DNA from: an uncultured Bacilli bacterium
Lineage (GTDB): Bacteria > Bacillota_I > Bacilli_A > RF39 > UBA660
NCBI GenBank assembly: GCA_947600015.1
Contig: CANQFX010000033.1
Coordinates: 1 to 13,349 of the forward strand
DNA: 13,349 nucleotides
Direction: 5' to 3'
Made by a program: the position numbers and the translations under genes. The notes beneath the pieces were generated by a model. The model searched no databases. It had not been told where the DNA came from and saw only the letters and a list, made by a program, of their open reading frames with translations. Of this stretch, positions 1 through 7,457 are shown piece by piece (positions within the stretch are counted from its first letter, which is position 1; every line of letters begins with the position of its first letter).

Positions 1-911
1 CCAACCCCCAAAGAAAGTAGTAAATGTATAGAACTACATAATCCAAACCCATGAAAAACAGGCATAATAGTTAACATTTTATCTCCTCTATCAAAATTAG
101 CAGTATTACTTTTAAATTGTTCAACCATAGAATTAAAATTTTCATTAACCAATAAAGCTGCTTTAGATTTACCCGTAGTTCCTCCCGTATGTAATAAAAC
201 AGAAGGAGAATTTTTTTGAAATTCAATATCCTCTATTACTGCTTGTTTTGTATAACTATGAATAAATTTATTCCAGCTTATAAAACGCTCATTACTCGGT
301 AACTTTATTTTACCAAACTTTAATTGATAACCAATTTTCATAACATTAGGCATAGAGTTACTGGGTGAAACTACAATTGCTTTCTCTACTTTTGTATTAT
401 CGATAATATTTACAATCTTATCTAAAGAACTATCAATTGTTAATAATAATTTAGAATCTGCTTCATTTAAAAAATCTTTAATTTCATTTTCCGCAGATAA
501 AGGATGAATCATATTAGCAACAACACCAATTTTATTTAATCCGTAAAACGCAATGACTGCTTCTGGGGTGTTAGGCATACAAATTGTCACAATGTCTCCT
601 GATTGTATACCACTGTCTAGAACAGCTTGAGCAAAGGAATTAATTTGATTATCTAATTGCCTATAAGTAATTTTCTTACCAAAATAATATAGTGCAATAC
701 TATCTAAATCTGCTCTATTATTTCGCATCATATAATCATAAATGCTAATTTGGGGAACTTCTGTATTTATAATTTGTTCTTCCGTATAATATTGTAGCCA
801 TACTTTATCTTGAGAAGTTTTCCCTGTAGGTGGTCCCTGAATTTTTCCTATTGCCAAATTTCTTAAATATAAGTCTCTTAATTTTTCTTCATTCACATCT
901 AATTGTTTCAT
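1..911 (-). CDS. AMP-forming acyl-CoA ligase (ANL superfamily), C-terminus beyond window
   Basis: About 303 residues of the N-terminal part are visible; the reading frame is open to the window edge, so roughly the last 40-50 percent is missing. The frame carries typical adenylate-forming-enzyme landmarks: ITYRQLD, then SGDIVTICMPNTPEAVIAFYG, then the ATP-binding loop HTGGTTGKSKA near residue 260, and MPVFHGFG just before the edge. By family, it should activate a carboxylic acid (probably a fatty acid) with ATP and transfer it to CoA. The loop departs from the usual TTGxPKG by having Ser and Ala at the Pro and Gly positions. The ATG at 911 is preferred because GGGGG lies 6 nt upstream; an in-frame ATG at 917 would touch that Shine-Dalgarno. 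It has its own promoter and follows a terminator, so it is separate from helD. The acid substrate cannot be told from this part. Confidence 0.85.
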   Translation of the reverse strand, partial: MKQLDVNEEKLRDLYLRNLAIGKIQGPPTGKTSQDKVWLQYYTEEQIINTEVPQISIYDYMMRNNRADLDSIALYYFGKKITYRQLDNQINSFAQAVLDSGIQSGDIVTICMPNTPEAVIAFYGLNKIGVVANMIHPLSAENEIKDFLNEADSKLLLTIDSSLDKIVNIIDNTKVEKAIVVSPSNSMPNVMKIGYQLKFGKIKLPSNERFISWNKFIHSYTKQAVIEDIEFQKNSPSVLLHTGGTTGKSKAALLVNENFNSMVEQFKSNTANFDRGDKMLTIMPVFHGFGLCSSIHLLLSLGV

Positions 912-934
912 AAACATCCCCCTTGGTTTTTCAT

Positions 935-962
935 ATTCTAACATATTTTGGTAATTTTGCAA
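935..962 (-). promoter_or_regulatory. Predicted sigma-A promoter of the acyl-CoA ligase gene
   Basis: On the minus strand, TTGCAA (957-962) is followed after 16 nt by TAGAAT (935-940), and TG-T directly precedes the -10, giving an extended -10. It lies just downstream of the helD terminator and 24 nt upstream of the ligase start. Prediction from sequence only. Confidence 0.5.
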
Positions 963-969
963 GTTTTTT

Positions 970-1016
970 ATGATAAAAGCAGTATAAAAGAAAATATGTT
1001 TTCTTAAATACTGCTT
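970..1016 (-). terminator. Rho-independent terminator after helD
   Basis: A long imperfect inverted repeat. Arms 977-994 and 999-1016 are each 18 nt and pair except for a 2-nt internal A-A mismatch; the outer halves are AAGCAGTAT and ATACTGCTT, and the loop is 4 nt. In the minus direction the stem is followed by TTTTAT. It starts about 43 bp beyond the helD stop. The opposite side has no T-run, so it looks one-directional. Confidence 0.75.
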
Positions 1017-1059
1017 CCTAATAACATTCTACTCTATTTTCCTTTAAAATTCAATCTTT

Positions 1060-3180
1060 TTATTTTTTCAAACATTTCTGTAATGGTTGAGTTAATATAT
1101 CTTGGTAAAATATCTCCAATTCATGCAATGGTCTAGTCATACTGACGTATAAATTCTTCATATCTGTCGTATCACTAGATTGATATTTTTGTTCTGAGGC
1201 ATCAGTAACAATAACTGCATCAAATTCCAATCCTTTTGCTAAAGCACTAGAAACGGAACAAATTCCTCCATGATATGCCTGATTTTCAAAAGTAATCTCT
1301 TCTATTTCTTTTCCTAATTTTTTTAATTCTTCTTTTATTTTATGAGCTTCTTCTTCATCCCTACTAATTAAAGCAATGGAATCATATTTCTTCTTTTCCA
1401 TCTGCTGAACATGATTTAGCAATTGACTATAATAATCTTTGTCAATTTTGATAAATTTTACATCTTCTCCATGTCTTATCACTGGCTCTGCCGTTGCCAA
1501 CCCAATTTGTCTTAATACTTCATTAGCAGAATTCATAATCTCAATCGTCGTTCGGTAACTTTTCCGTAAATATTCTAAACTACAATCTCCATCAAATCCT
1601 TGATTGATTGCATCTTCCCAACAATTAATACTTCTATAATCATAAATGGATTGTGCTAAATCCCCAAATACACTAAAACTACTAGCAGATAGTACTTGCT
1701 TCAATGCATAAAAGTTAAATTCCCCATAATCTTGAGCCTCATCAATTACCGTATGACGATACTTTTTAAATTCTTTAGACTCTTTTACTTTATATCCTAA
1801 ATATAATAATCCTGCCAAATCCTCAATAACATAAGTATTTCTTTTCTTTGATTGATACTTTTTAATCTCATTAGCAATTTCTTTATCTACATAGGAATCA
1901 ATATTTTTTAAGAAATCACTATATAAAGTAGTAATTTTTTTATTCTTAAAATTAAGATATTTTCGTAAACTAGCACTACATCCACTTCCCGTTAACTCTT
2001 TCTTAAGGGTTTCATAATTCTTTAACAAAGTACTCTTTTCTTTTTGTGTTTCTACCTGATCTACCATCATATTATACTGTGCCATAAAAGAACTTAATAC
2101 CTTTTCTTGTTGATCTTTCAAATAAGAAGAAAGAAGCAAAACTAAACGTTCAATTTTAGCTTCTAAATTTGGATAATAAGTATTCTCAATTTCTCGATAA
2201 ATTTGTTGAATGACTTCTTTTGGAAGAATTTTAAACCCTTTTACATCAAAATCTTTATTTGGTAAAACTTCTTGTTCATCTAAATAATCCACATAAGAAT
2301 CAATACATTTTTTATATTCCATAGATAATTTAAATTTATTAAGATTAATTTCTTTTCCCATTCTACCATAATCTTCTATTACAAATTCTTCATTCAAAAA
2401 ATCTTTAACAAATTCTTCATAAGTCCATTGTGGAACATCAGTAACATCCAAATCAGGTAATACAGACGAAATATAATTAATAAAGAATTTATTTGGACCA
2501 ATGACTAAATATTGATTTGATTTAATCTTATCGCGATAATTATAAGCTAAATAAGCAATTCGATGTAAGGCAACAGTCGTTTTTCCAGAACCTGCAACCC
2601 CTTGAATTACTAAATTATGAAATAAATCTTTCCGAATAATTGTATTTTGTTCTTGTTGGATAGAACTAACAATATTTTTTAAACGATTATCTGCATTTAC
2701 TCCTAAATAAGGTCTTAATATCTCATCATTAGATACTGTATCAACATCATTATAAGATATTAACTTTCCATGCTCAATATCATATTGTCTTTTTAGTGTT
2801 AATTCCCCTTGGATTATCCCTTCTGGTGCTTGGTAAGATGCAGGTCCTATATTGCTATCATAATATAAAGAAGCAATAGGTGCTCTCCAGTCTACTGTAA
2901 TAATATTTTTGTCCACATCAGATACTCCAACTTTACCAATATAACAAACATCTTTTACTTTTTGCATGGCATCATCAAAATCAATCCTAGCAAAATATGG
3001 CTTATTTAAACTTTCTTTTACAATTCGTAATTTATTTTCATATTGTTTAATTAATGCATATAACGCATCAGGATCCATCATTTGTCTTCGATTCAAAGCC
3101 TGAATTGTCAATTCTAAATCTTCAATCACTTCTTGAAACTGTTTTTTTGTAATTTCCAATCTTTCCTTTTCTTCAACCAT
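1060..3180 (-). CDS. helD: HelD-like superfamily 1 helicase, RNA polymerase recycling factor
   Basis: 706 residues, a usual length for Firmicute HelD. An N-terminal charged helical stretch (residues 1-60, likely the arm that enters the polymerase secondary channel) precedes a UvrD-like helicase. Visible motifs are a Q-motif-like SIQQEQN (173-179), Walker A GVAGSGKT (194-201), Walker B VIDEAQD (478-484), FGDLAQSIYDY (motif III), LRKSYRTT (motif IV), and C-terminal ALAKGLEFDAVIV and YVSMTRP (motifs V and VI). The segment between the Walker motifs contains a large HelD-type insertion, absent from simple UvrD. By family it binds stalled RNA polymerase and uses ATP to release DNA and RNA and recycle the core enzyme. 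The ATG at 3180 has AGGAGG 6 nt upstream. It follows the pyrophosphatase gene by 18 bp and probably shares its promoter; a strong terminator follows. Confidence 0.9.
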   Translation of the reverse strand: MVEEKERLEITKKQFQEVIEDLELTIQALNRRQMMDPDALYALIKQYENKLRIVKESLNKPYFARIDFDDAMQKVKDVCYIGKVGVSDVDKNIITVDWRAPIASLYYDSNIGPASYQAPEGIIQGELTLKRQYDIEHGKLISYNDVDTVSNDEILRPYLGVNADNRLKNIVSSIQQEQNTIIRKDLFHNLVIQGVAGSGKTTVALHRIAYLAYNYRDKIKSNQYLVIGPNKFFINYISSVLPDLDVTDVPQWTYEEFVKDFLNEEFVIEDYGRMGKEINLNKFKLSMEYKKCIDSYVDYLDEQEVLPNKDFDVKGFKILPKEVIQQIYREIENTYYPNLEAKIERLVLLLSSYLKDQQEKVLSSFMAQYNMMVDQVETQKEKSTLLKNYETLKKELTGSGCSASLRKYLNFKNKKITTLYSDFLKNIDSYVDKEIANEIKKYQSKKRNTYVIEDLAGLLYLGYKVKESKEFKKYRHTVIDEAQDYGEFNFYALKQVLSASSFSVFGDLAQSIYDYRSINCWEDAINQGFDGDCSLEYLRKSYRTTIEIMNSANEVLRQIGLATAEPVIRHGEDVKFIKIDKDYYSQLLNHVQQMEKKKYDSIALISRDEEEAHKIKEELKKLGKEIEEITFENQAYHGGICSVSSALAKGLEFDAVIVTDASEQKYQSSDTTDMKNLYVSMTRPLHELEIFYQDILTQPLQKCLKK

Positions 3181-3198
3181 AGTAACCTCCTACTGTAA

Positions 3199-3552
3199 TT
3201 AATTACGCACAATCACCGAATGAAAAAAACGCTCTTGAAATTCTGTTAATGCAATGATTTGTTCATCTGAATAGTCTTTTCCAATTGGTGCAACAACTAA
3301 TTTATCATCATCATCATTTGTTCTATGAATATAAGCAATTACCTTTCCTTGAAACTTTTCAATAGGATCAAAACTTCCCACTACATAAGCATCCAATTCT
3401 TCACCATCTGGACTCATTGTCCCTTCAATATAACCATAATTCAATAAATAAACAAACCCATGTTTAGGATGTTTACTCCCCAATGTACGGTCAATCGTCA
3501 CTTCTACTTCTTTTCCTAAAAAATCTTTTGCATTAGTATATTTTTCTTTCAT
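3199..3552 (-). CDS. Small soluble inorganic pyrophosphatase-like protein
   Basis: 117 residues, much shorter than classical family I pyrophosphatases (about 170-180). The region DRTLGSKHPKHGF (21-33), NYGYIEGT (38-45) and DGEELDAYVVG (49-59) matches the conserved family I core, with Asp49 and Asp54 as likely metal ligands. An acidic run NDDDDK (79-84) may supply another. Short proteins of this pattern occur in Firmicutes and are commonly annotated as inorganic diphosphatase, but activity is inferred. The start is ATG 3552, since AAGGAG (3559-3564) is 6 nt upstream; an in-frame TTG at 3558 would abut it. First gene of a two-gene operon with helD, driven by a promoter in the preceding gap. Hydrolysis of pyrophosphate would favour nucleotide polymerisation and the acyl-CoA ligase reaction next door, though that link is only suggestive. 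Confidence 0.8.
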   Translation of the reverse strand: MKEKYTNAKDFLGKEVEVTIDRTLGSKHPKHGFVYLLNYGYIEGTMSPDGEELDAYVVGSFDPIEKFQGKVIAYIHRTNDDDDKLVVAPIGKDYSDEQIIALTEFQERFFHSVIVRN

Positions 3553-3558
3553 ATTCAA

Positions 3559-3564
3559 CTCCTT
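3559..3564 (-). promoter_or_regulatory. Shine-Dalgarno deciding the pyrophosphatase start
   Basis: AAGGAG with 6-nt spacing to ATG 3552. It excludes the upstream in-frame TTG at 3558, which is immediately adjacent to the site. Confidence 0.8.
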
Positions 3565-3591
3565 ATTATCACTATTAAATTAATTTGTTTT

Positions 3592-3620
3592 ATTATATCA
3601 TTATTATTCTAATTCTACAA
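3592..3620 (-). promoter_or_regulatory. Extended -10 promoter of the pyrophosphatase-helD operon
   Basis: On the minus strand, TTGTAG (3615-3620) is followed after exactly 17 nt by TATAAT (3592-3597), and TGA directly precedes the -10 (extended -10, TGN). It lies in the 75-bp gap after the cobalamin radical SAM gene, so pyrophosphatase and helD can be transcribed independently of the upstream cluster. No clear terminator is visible in this gap, so some read-through is possible. Confidence 0.7.
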
Positions 3621-3627
3621 CATCCTA

Positions 3628-5187
3628 TTAAATAAATGGATTCTTATTAGCGACATAATCTAATCCTGACTTTTGATATACTTTCTTTACCTCTGAAGAT
3701 ATTTCATGGTAAAAATACTGTTTACTTTCCATTTCTTGTAATACAAAAGGAATAATCTCTTTTATATTATAATAGGATAAATCCAATACTTTTCTAAACA
3801 ACTTCAAATCTTCCATTTTCAATTGCATCGCATAATAATAAAATGCCTCACTATCTTTTTGAGAAATTGCTTTCGGTGCAGTTAAGGGATCAATGGTCAT
3901 ATCATATATTTCACTATGACTTCTATGCCATATTTTTAAAGCCTCATAAACAATACCTGCCTTACAATCATTAATTACATATTTATTATTATATGAAAGG
4001 AAATCACCTTGTGTTAATTTATGTTCTTTTTTAAGCCGAGAATTTAATGGAGTTCCTTCTGCAGAATACATTTCTGAAAAAATTCCCTTCGTAACTGCAA
4101 AATCATATTTCTTAAGAAACCTATAGTTATCTTCCAACTCTTGTATTGTAGTATCTCGGTCAAATAATATAAATCCCATTTGTACTAAATAATCATATTT
4201 TTTGAAAAGATCTAAGGCATTTTCATTATCCTTTAGCGTAGCCTTTTTATTCATCCTAGATAATGCTGTTATAGACCCATTTTCAATACCACAAGCAAAG
4301 GAGAAAAAACCGGCACGTTTCAAATTAGATAATACTCCCTCTGTCACTTTATCTGCACGAATTTGCCCTCTTAATTTAATCTTTATTTGTCGTTTCTCGA
4401 TTTCTTGAGCAAATTCTTCACACCAATTATCATCCCTAATTCCATCAATAAAAGAATCATCCACCATTTTCACATGTGTTACTCCCCGTTTTTGAAGGAA
4501 TTCCAATTCATCTACAATATTTTTAATACTTCGAGTGCGCCATACTTTTCCATTTGATAGACGAAAAAATGAAATAACAGAACAAAATTCACAATTTCCA
4601 GAACAGCCTCTAGAACTAACCATATTGACCGTAGCCTTATTTTTTAATACTACATCTAAGTTATCTCTACTTGGAAATGGAAAAACATCAAGATTTGCAA
4701 TCAATTCAGACATATTATTATGAATTAATGCATTATTCTTTCGATAACTGACATTACAAACTCCTATAGGTTCTTCCTGAGATTCAATTTTCTTAGCTAA
4801 CTCGCAAATTGCAACTTCTCCTTCTCCTCGAATTACATAATCTGCTCCATTATCTAAATATTCTTTTGGATAAAAAGTAGGCCCAAAACCTCCACAAACA
4901 ATAGGAATCTCTTCTGCATTTTTTTTCAATTTGCTAATTAATTCAATTGTTGGCTTTGTATTTGACATATAAGAAGATAATCCAATAAACAAAATATTAT
5001 GCCTGTCTAGCATTAATTTATGATAAACAGAGTCAACCTCTAAATGATTAAGCCAAGCATCGATAATTTCTACATAATACCCTTTTTCTTCCAAACTAGA
5101 TTTTAAATATTCAATTCCTAAATTTTCTTCCGATGTTCTATGTGTTTTTGGAGATAAAGTAATTAAAAATATTTTTTTACAAGACAT
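3628..5187 (-). CDS. Cobalamin-binding-domain (B12) radical SAM enzyme, substrate unknown
   Basis: 519 residues. The N-terminal part (about 5-140) resembles a B12-binding Rossmann domain, with IVCGGFGPTFYP (96-107) and DYVIRGEGE (116-124), a signature common in B12-type radical SAM proteins. The SAM-cluster motif is RGCSGNCEFC with Cys195, Cys199 and Cys202. A TIM-barrel-like part follows with FACGIENGS. By family, such enzymes transfer a methyl group to an unactivated carbon or do other radical chemistry, releasing 5'-deoxyadenosine. Whether cobalamin is bound cannot be seen, since these domains often lack the DxHxxG motif. The ATG at 5187 overlaps the end of the kinase-like gene by 11 nt, suggesting translational coupling. 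It is the last gene of the five-gene cluster. The target could be a small metabolite, lipid, nucleoside or peptide. Confidence 0.85.
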   Translation of the reverse strand: MSCKKIFLITLSPKTHRTSEENLGIEYLKSSLEEKGYYVEIIDAWLNHLEVDSVYHKLMLDRHNILFIGLSSYMSNTKPTIELISKLKKNAEEIPIVCGGFGPTFYPKEYLDNGADYVIRGEGEVAICELAKKIESQEEPIGVCNVSYRKNNALIHNNMSELIANLDVFPFPSRDNLDVVLKNKATVNMVSSRGCSGNCEFCSVISFFRLSNGKVWRTRSIKNIVDELEFLQKRGVTHVKMVDDSFIDGIRDDNWCEEFAQEIEKRQIKIKLRGQIRADKVTEGVLSNLKRAGFFSFACGIENGSITALSRMNKKATLKDNENALDLFKKYDYLVQMGFILFDRDTTIQELEDNYRFLKKYDFAVTKGIFSEMYSAEGTPLNSRLKKEHKLTQGDFLSYNNKYVINDCKAGIVYEALKIWHRSHSEIYDMTIDPLTAPKAISQKDSEAFYYYAMQLKMEDLKLFRKVLDLSYYNIKEIIPFVLQEMESKQYFYHEISSEVKKVYQKSGLDYVANKNPFI

Positions 5188-6139
5188 GTTTTTTCACCAT
5201 TTCCTTTGGCAATTCTTCTATGCTACCTTTTGCAATATAGACATTAATACTAGGCAGAATATGACTAATTTTATTATATAAGTCAATTAAATTTTCTTCT
5301 GTTTCTAAAGAAGGCATAGGATAAGAAAATCCAGTAATTAACCCATAATTATTTTTCAATACCCTAGTCATTTGTTCATATAAATACAATAATTGATCTA
5401 ATTTTTCTTTTGTCTTAATAAAAGAATGAGCACCCTTTACTGTAGAAATCTGATATATATCTGTAATAATGCTATAATCATCGAATTGATATCCTTGTTT
5501 TAATAAATAATCATTAATAATTATCTTTTGTTCCCATAATTTTTCATCTGATTCATCTGTTGAAATATAAGTATGAAGTTCTGGAAAAGAATGCTTTATC
5601 ATTCCTCCTCGCATTTCCATTTCTTTTGTTCCACCATATGTTACAAGATGTTTATCTTCAAAACCTACTAAAACATGATCATTAGAAATTAAAGGGTAAT
5701 GATAATTCTTCATAAATTGATATGCTAAAGAGGTCTTTCCTGAATTTGCATCACCAATTAGCATAATAGAACTATCTTGATTATATTTTAATACAGAACT
5801 ATGAATGAAATACTTATTTTGATTTTTTAGAATATTAGAAAACATACTTAAGAGAATATAAACCAAATCAGGAAATCTTAATGTTTCCTCTGCACTCACA
5901 GCTTGAGCAATATTCGACTCCTTATCAAAATCTAAAAATTTCTTTTTCCCATTCATTAAAAGAAAACAATTTGTACTTGCATCAATTTTATCTACTATTT
6001 CCATTTTGATCTCCGTAATAGGAATTGTCTTTTTTATTTTGGAAGAATCATTAGAAAACCAATGTACTACACTCGGAATATCAGTATAAATATCAATTGT
6101 TGCATATTGAGAAATTTTCAACGTTATTTTATTCATCAT
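5177..6139 (-). CDS. HPr-kinase/PEPCK-like P-loop protein, possible small-molecule or peptide kinase
   Basis: 320 residues. A central segment has the order seen in HprK-type kinases: FIHSSVL (111-117), Walker A GDANSGKTS (129-137), a loop with Asp in SNDHVLV (152-158), and GGTKEMEMR (169-177). The N-terminal 100 residues are not recognised. It is not the housekeeping HprK: I see no HPr-type hallmark beyond the nucleotide fold, and no carbohydrate genes are nearby. HprK-like proteins are found in some natural-product clusters, for example as kinases of lasso peptides. Here it sits between a deoxyribosyltransferase-like gene (11-nt overlap) and a B12 radical SAM gene (11-nt overlap), so it is surely part of the same unit. 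The start is the first of two tandem ATGs, behind an AAGGA about 11 nt upstream; the second (6136) is possible. Substrate unknown. Confidence 0.65.
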   Translation of the reverse strand: MMNKITLKISQYATIDIYTDIPSVVHWFSNDSSKIKKTIPITEIKMEIVDKIDASTNCFLLMNGKKKFLDFDKESNIAQAVSAEETLRFPDLVYILLSMFSNILKNQNKYFIHSSVLKYNQDSSIMLIGDANSGKTSLAYQFMKNYHYPLISNDHVLVGFEDKHLVTYGGTKEMEMRGGMIKHSFPELHTYISTDESDEKLWEQKIIINDYLLKQGYQFDDYSIITDIYQISTVKGAHSFIKTKEKLDQLLYLYEQMTRVLKNNYGLITGFSYPMPSLETEENLIDLYNKISHILPSINVYIAKGSIEELPKEMVKKHVL

Positions 6140-6587
6140 ATTTTTCTTTTTCCTTCTTTATACAATCTACAATTTGCATAATTAAATTGTCATTTAAACC
6201 TTCATAATAATAATATTTTACTTCACTAATAGCAGATAATCCAGTGATCATAGGACTATATTCTTTATTACATTCCAAAAATAAATTAATCTTTTTTTTA
6301 TTTGCAGAGGCCCAACCACATTCCACATGCACTCCACCAGAATGAGGAAATCCCGGAATGGCACATACAATATCACAATTTACAACTGCATCATAATCCA
6401 CCCTTGTGCTTTCTATATCTGCTAAATAATTTTTTCCCCACGCTTCTCTTTCTAAAGCCAAAAAATAATCAATTTTATTTGCTTTCAATTCTTTTACTAA
6501 TTTATTAAAAAAATATAAATATTCTTTTTTCAACAAATTATTATCATCACAAAACTGTGTATACGGAGTAGCAATAAAAACTTTCAT
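6129..6587 (-). CDS. Nucleoside 2-deoxyribosyltransferase-like protein
   Basis: 152 residues, the usual size for this Rossmann-like family. The N-terminus KVFIATPY, the segment NCDIVCAIPG (70-79) and SGGVHVECGWASANKK (83-98) match the family. Glu89 in HVECGWA is the expected catalytic nucleophile that holds the (deoxy)ribosyl group. Family members exchange or hydrolyse the N-glycosidic bond of nucleosides or nucleotides, including hydrolases used in nucleoside antibiotic pathways. Its location between a purine-nucleoside-phosphorylase-like gene and a kinase-like gene points to a nucleoside or related glycoside as substrate, or to handling of 5'-deoxyadenosine made by the radical SAM enzymes; this is inference. 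AGGTG lies 6 nt before ATG 6587. It begins 41 bp after the phosphorylase-like gene and overlaps the next gene by 11 nt. Confidence 0.75.
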   Translation of the reverse strand: MKVFIATPYTQFCDDNNLLKKEYLYFFNKLVKELKANKIDYFLALEREAWGKNYLADIESTRVDYDAVVNCDIVCAIPGFPHSGGVHVECGWASANKKKINLFLECNKEYSPMITGLSAISEVKYYYYEGLNDNLIMQIVDCIKKEKEKYDE

Positions 6588-6628
6588 ATTTTCACCTAAA
6601 TTAATTTTAACAATTAAATCCTTTCTTT

Positions 6629-7456
6629 TTACTCATAAAAATAATCTGGAAATTCTCTAAAATTATTATTTTTTCTAGACATTTTTTTACAACTAGGACA
6701 TGCCTCCTCCTGATAATCTTTTAAAAATTGTAATACAATTTGACTCGTTCTTTTCCTACATGATTTTATTGATTCTACATATGCTTGATGTTTTTCGTTC
6801 TTTTTTAGTGATAAAATATACTCTTCTCTTGTGGTAGGATCATCAATTTGAACTGCTACTGCAGCATAACAAATTTGATTTATTCTAGCCATTGTTGCTT
6901 CCGGATCACAAGTTTGTCCTACAATATCCCAACCTTGCCTATGATAAAATTCTAATTCTTTTTTCGTTTCAATTCTTGGATAACCATTGAACGAAACATA
7001 AGTGGCATTTTCCTTTACTGAAAATGGCATTTTTCTGCTCGCTTCACATAGTTTTTCTGTCAACATAGGACAAAATGGCTCATACATTTCTGCATTATGA
7101 AATGGTACATTTTGATTCCAGTGGATATGATAATTTCCCATCCCCACAATATCACCTAAAACATAAACACTACCCTGTGGCATATTAGGATGAATTCCAC
7201 CAACAACAAAAGTACCAATCAATTTATTAATATTTTTATTTTTTACCACTTCAATTGTTTGTTGAAAATTTATTTCACTTGATGGAACTTTTTCTCCATT
7301 AAATCTACCATAAATAATTAAAACAGAAACACCATAAATAACACCCTCATAACATCTATGTACAGGCCCATAAGAAGTATTAACTGTAATTCTTTTTAAA
7401 TTAAATTTTTTAATGATTTCATCATCTCTCATAATAATTGCAATTCTTGGCTTCAT
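6629..7456 (-). CDS. Divergent methylthioadenosine phosphorylase-like protein
   Basis: 275 residues from ATG 7456. Similarity to the MTAP branch of the PNP/UDP family is clear in EPFCP (126-130), FNGYPRIETKKE (157-167, against EGPRFETxAE), DPEATMAR (184-191) and QICYAAVAVQIDDP (194-207, the Asp pair contacting the base). The N-terminal glycine-rich phosphate loop (GGTGL in MTAP) is not apparent, GPR is interrupted by Tyr, and a conserved Met before the Thr is Gln181. A C-terminal tail carries CPSC (253-256). Family members split methylthioadenosine or 5'-deoxyadenosine to adenine and a sugar phosphate. The open frame extends upstream to 7642, but that part lies inside the radical SAM gene and is hydrophobic out-of-frame translation, so I rejected it. 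The gene begins 1 nt after the radical SAM stop; AAGGAG is 11 nt upstream. Activity may be altered. Confidence 0.75.
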   Translation of the reverse strand: MKPRIAIIMRDDEIIKKFNLKRITVNTSYGPVHRCYEGVIYGVSVLIIYGRFNGEKVPSSEINFQQTIEVVKNKNINKLIGTFVVGGIHPNMPQGSVYVLGDIVGMGNYHIHWNQNVPFHNAEMYEPFCPMLTEKLCEASRKMPFSVKENATYVSFNGYPRIETKKELEFYHRQGWDIVGQTCDPEATMARINQICYAAVAVQIDDPTTREEYILSLKKNEKHQAYVESIKSCRKRTSQIVLQFLKDYQEEACPSCKKMSRKNNNFREFPDYFYE

Positions 7457-7457
7457 T

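Noticed and set aside
4202..4408. Plus-strand 68-residue ORF inside the B12 radical SAM gene
   Set aside because: No ribosome binding site and antisense to a strongly conserved gene. The same applies to plus-strand frames at 4535-4723 and 6302-6508.
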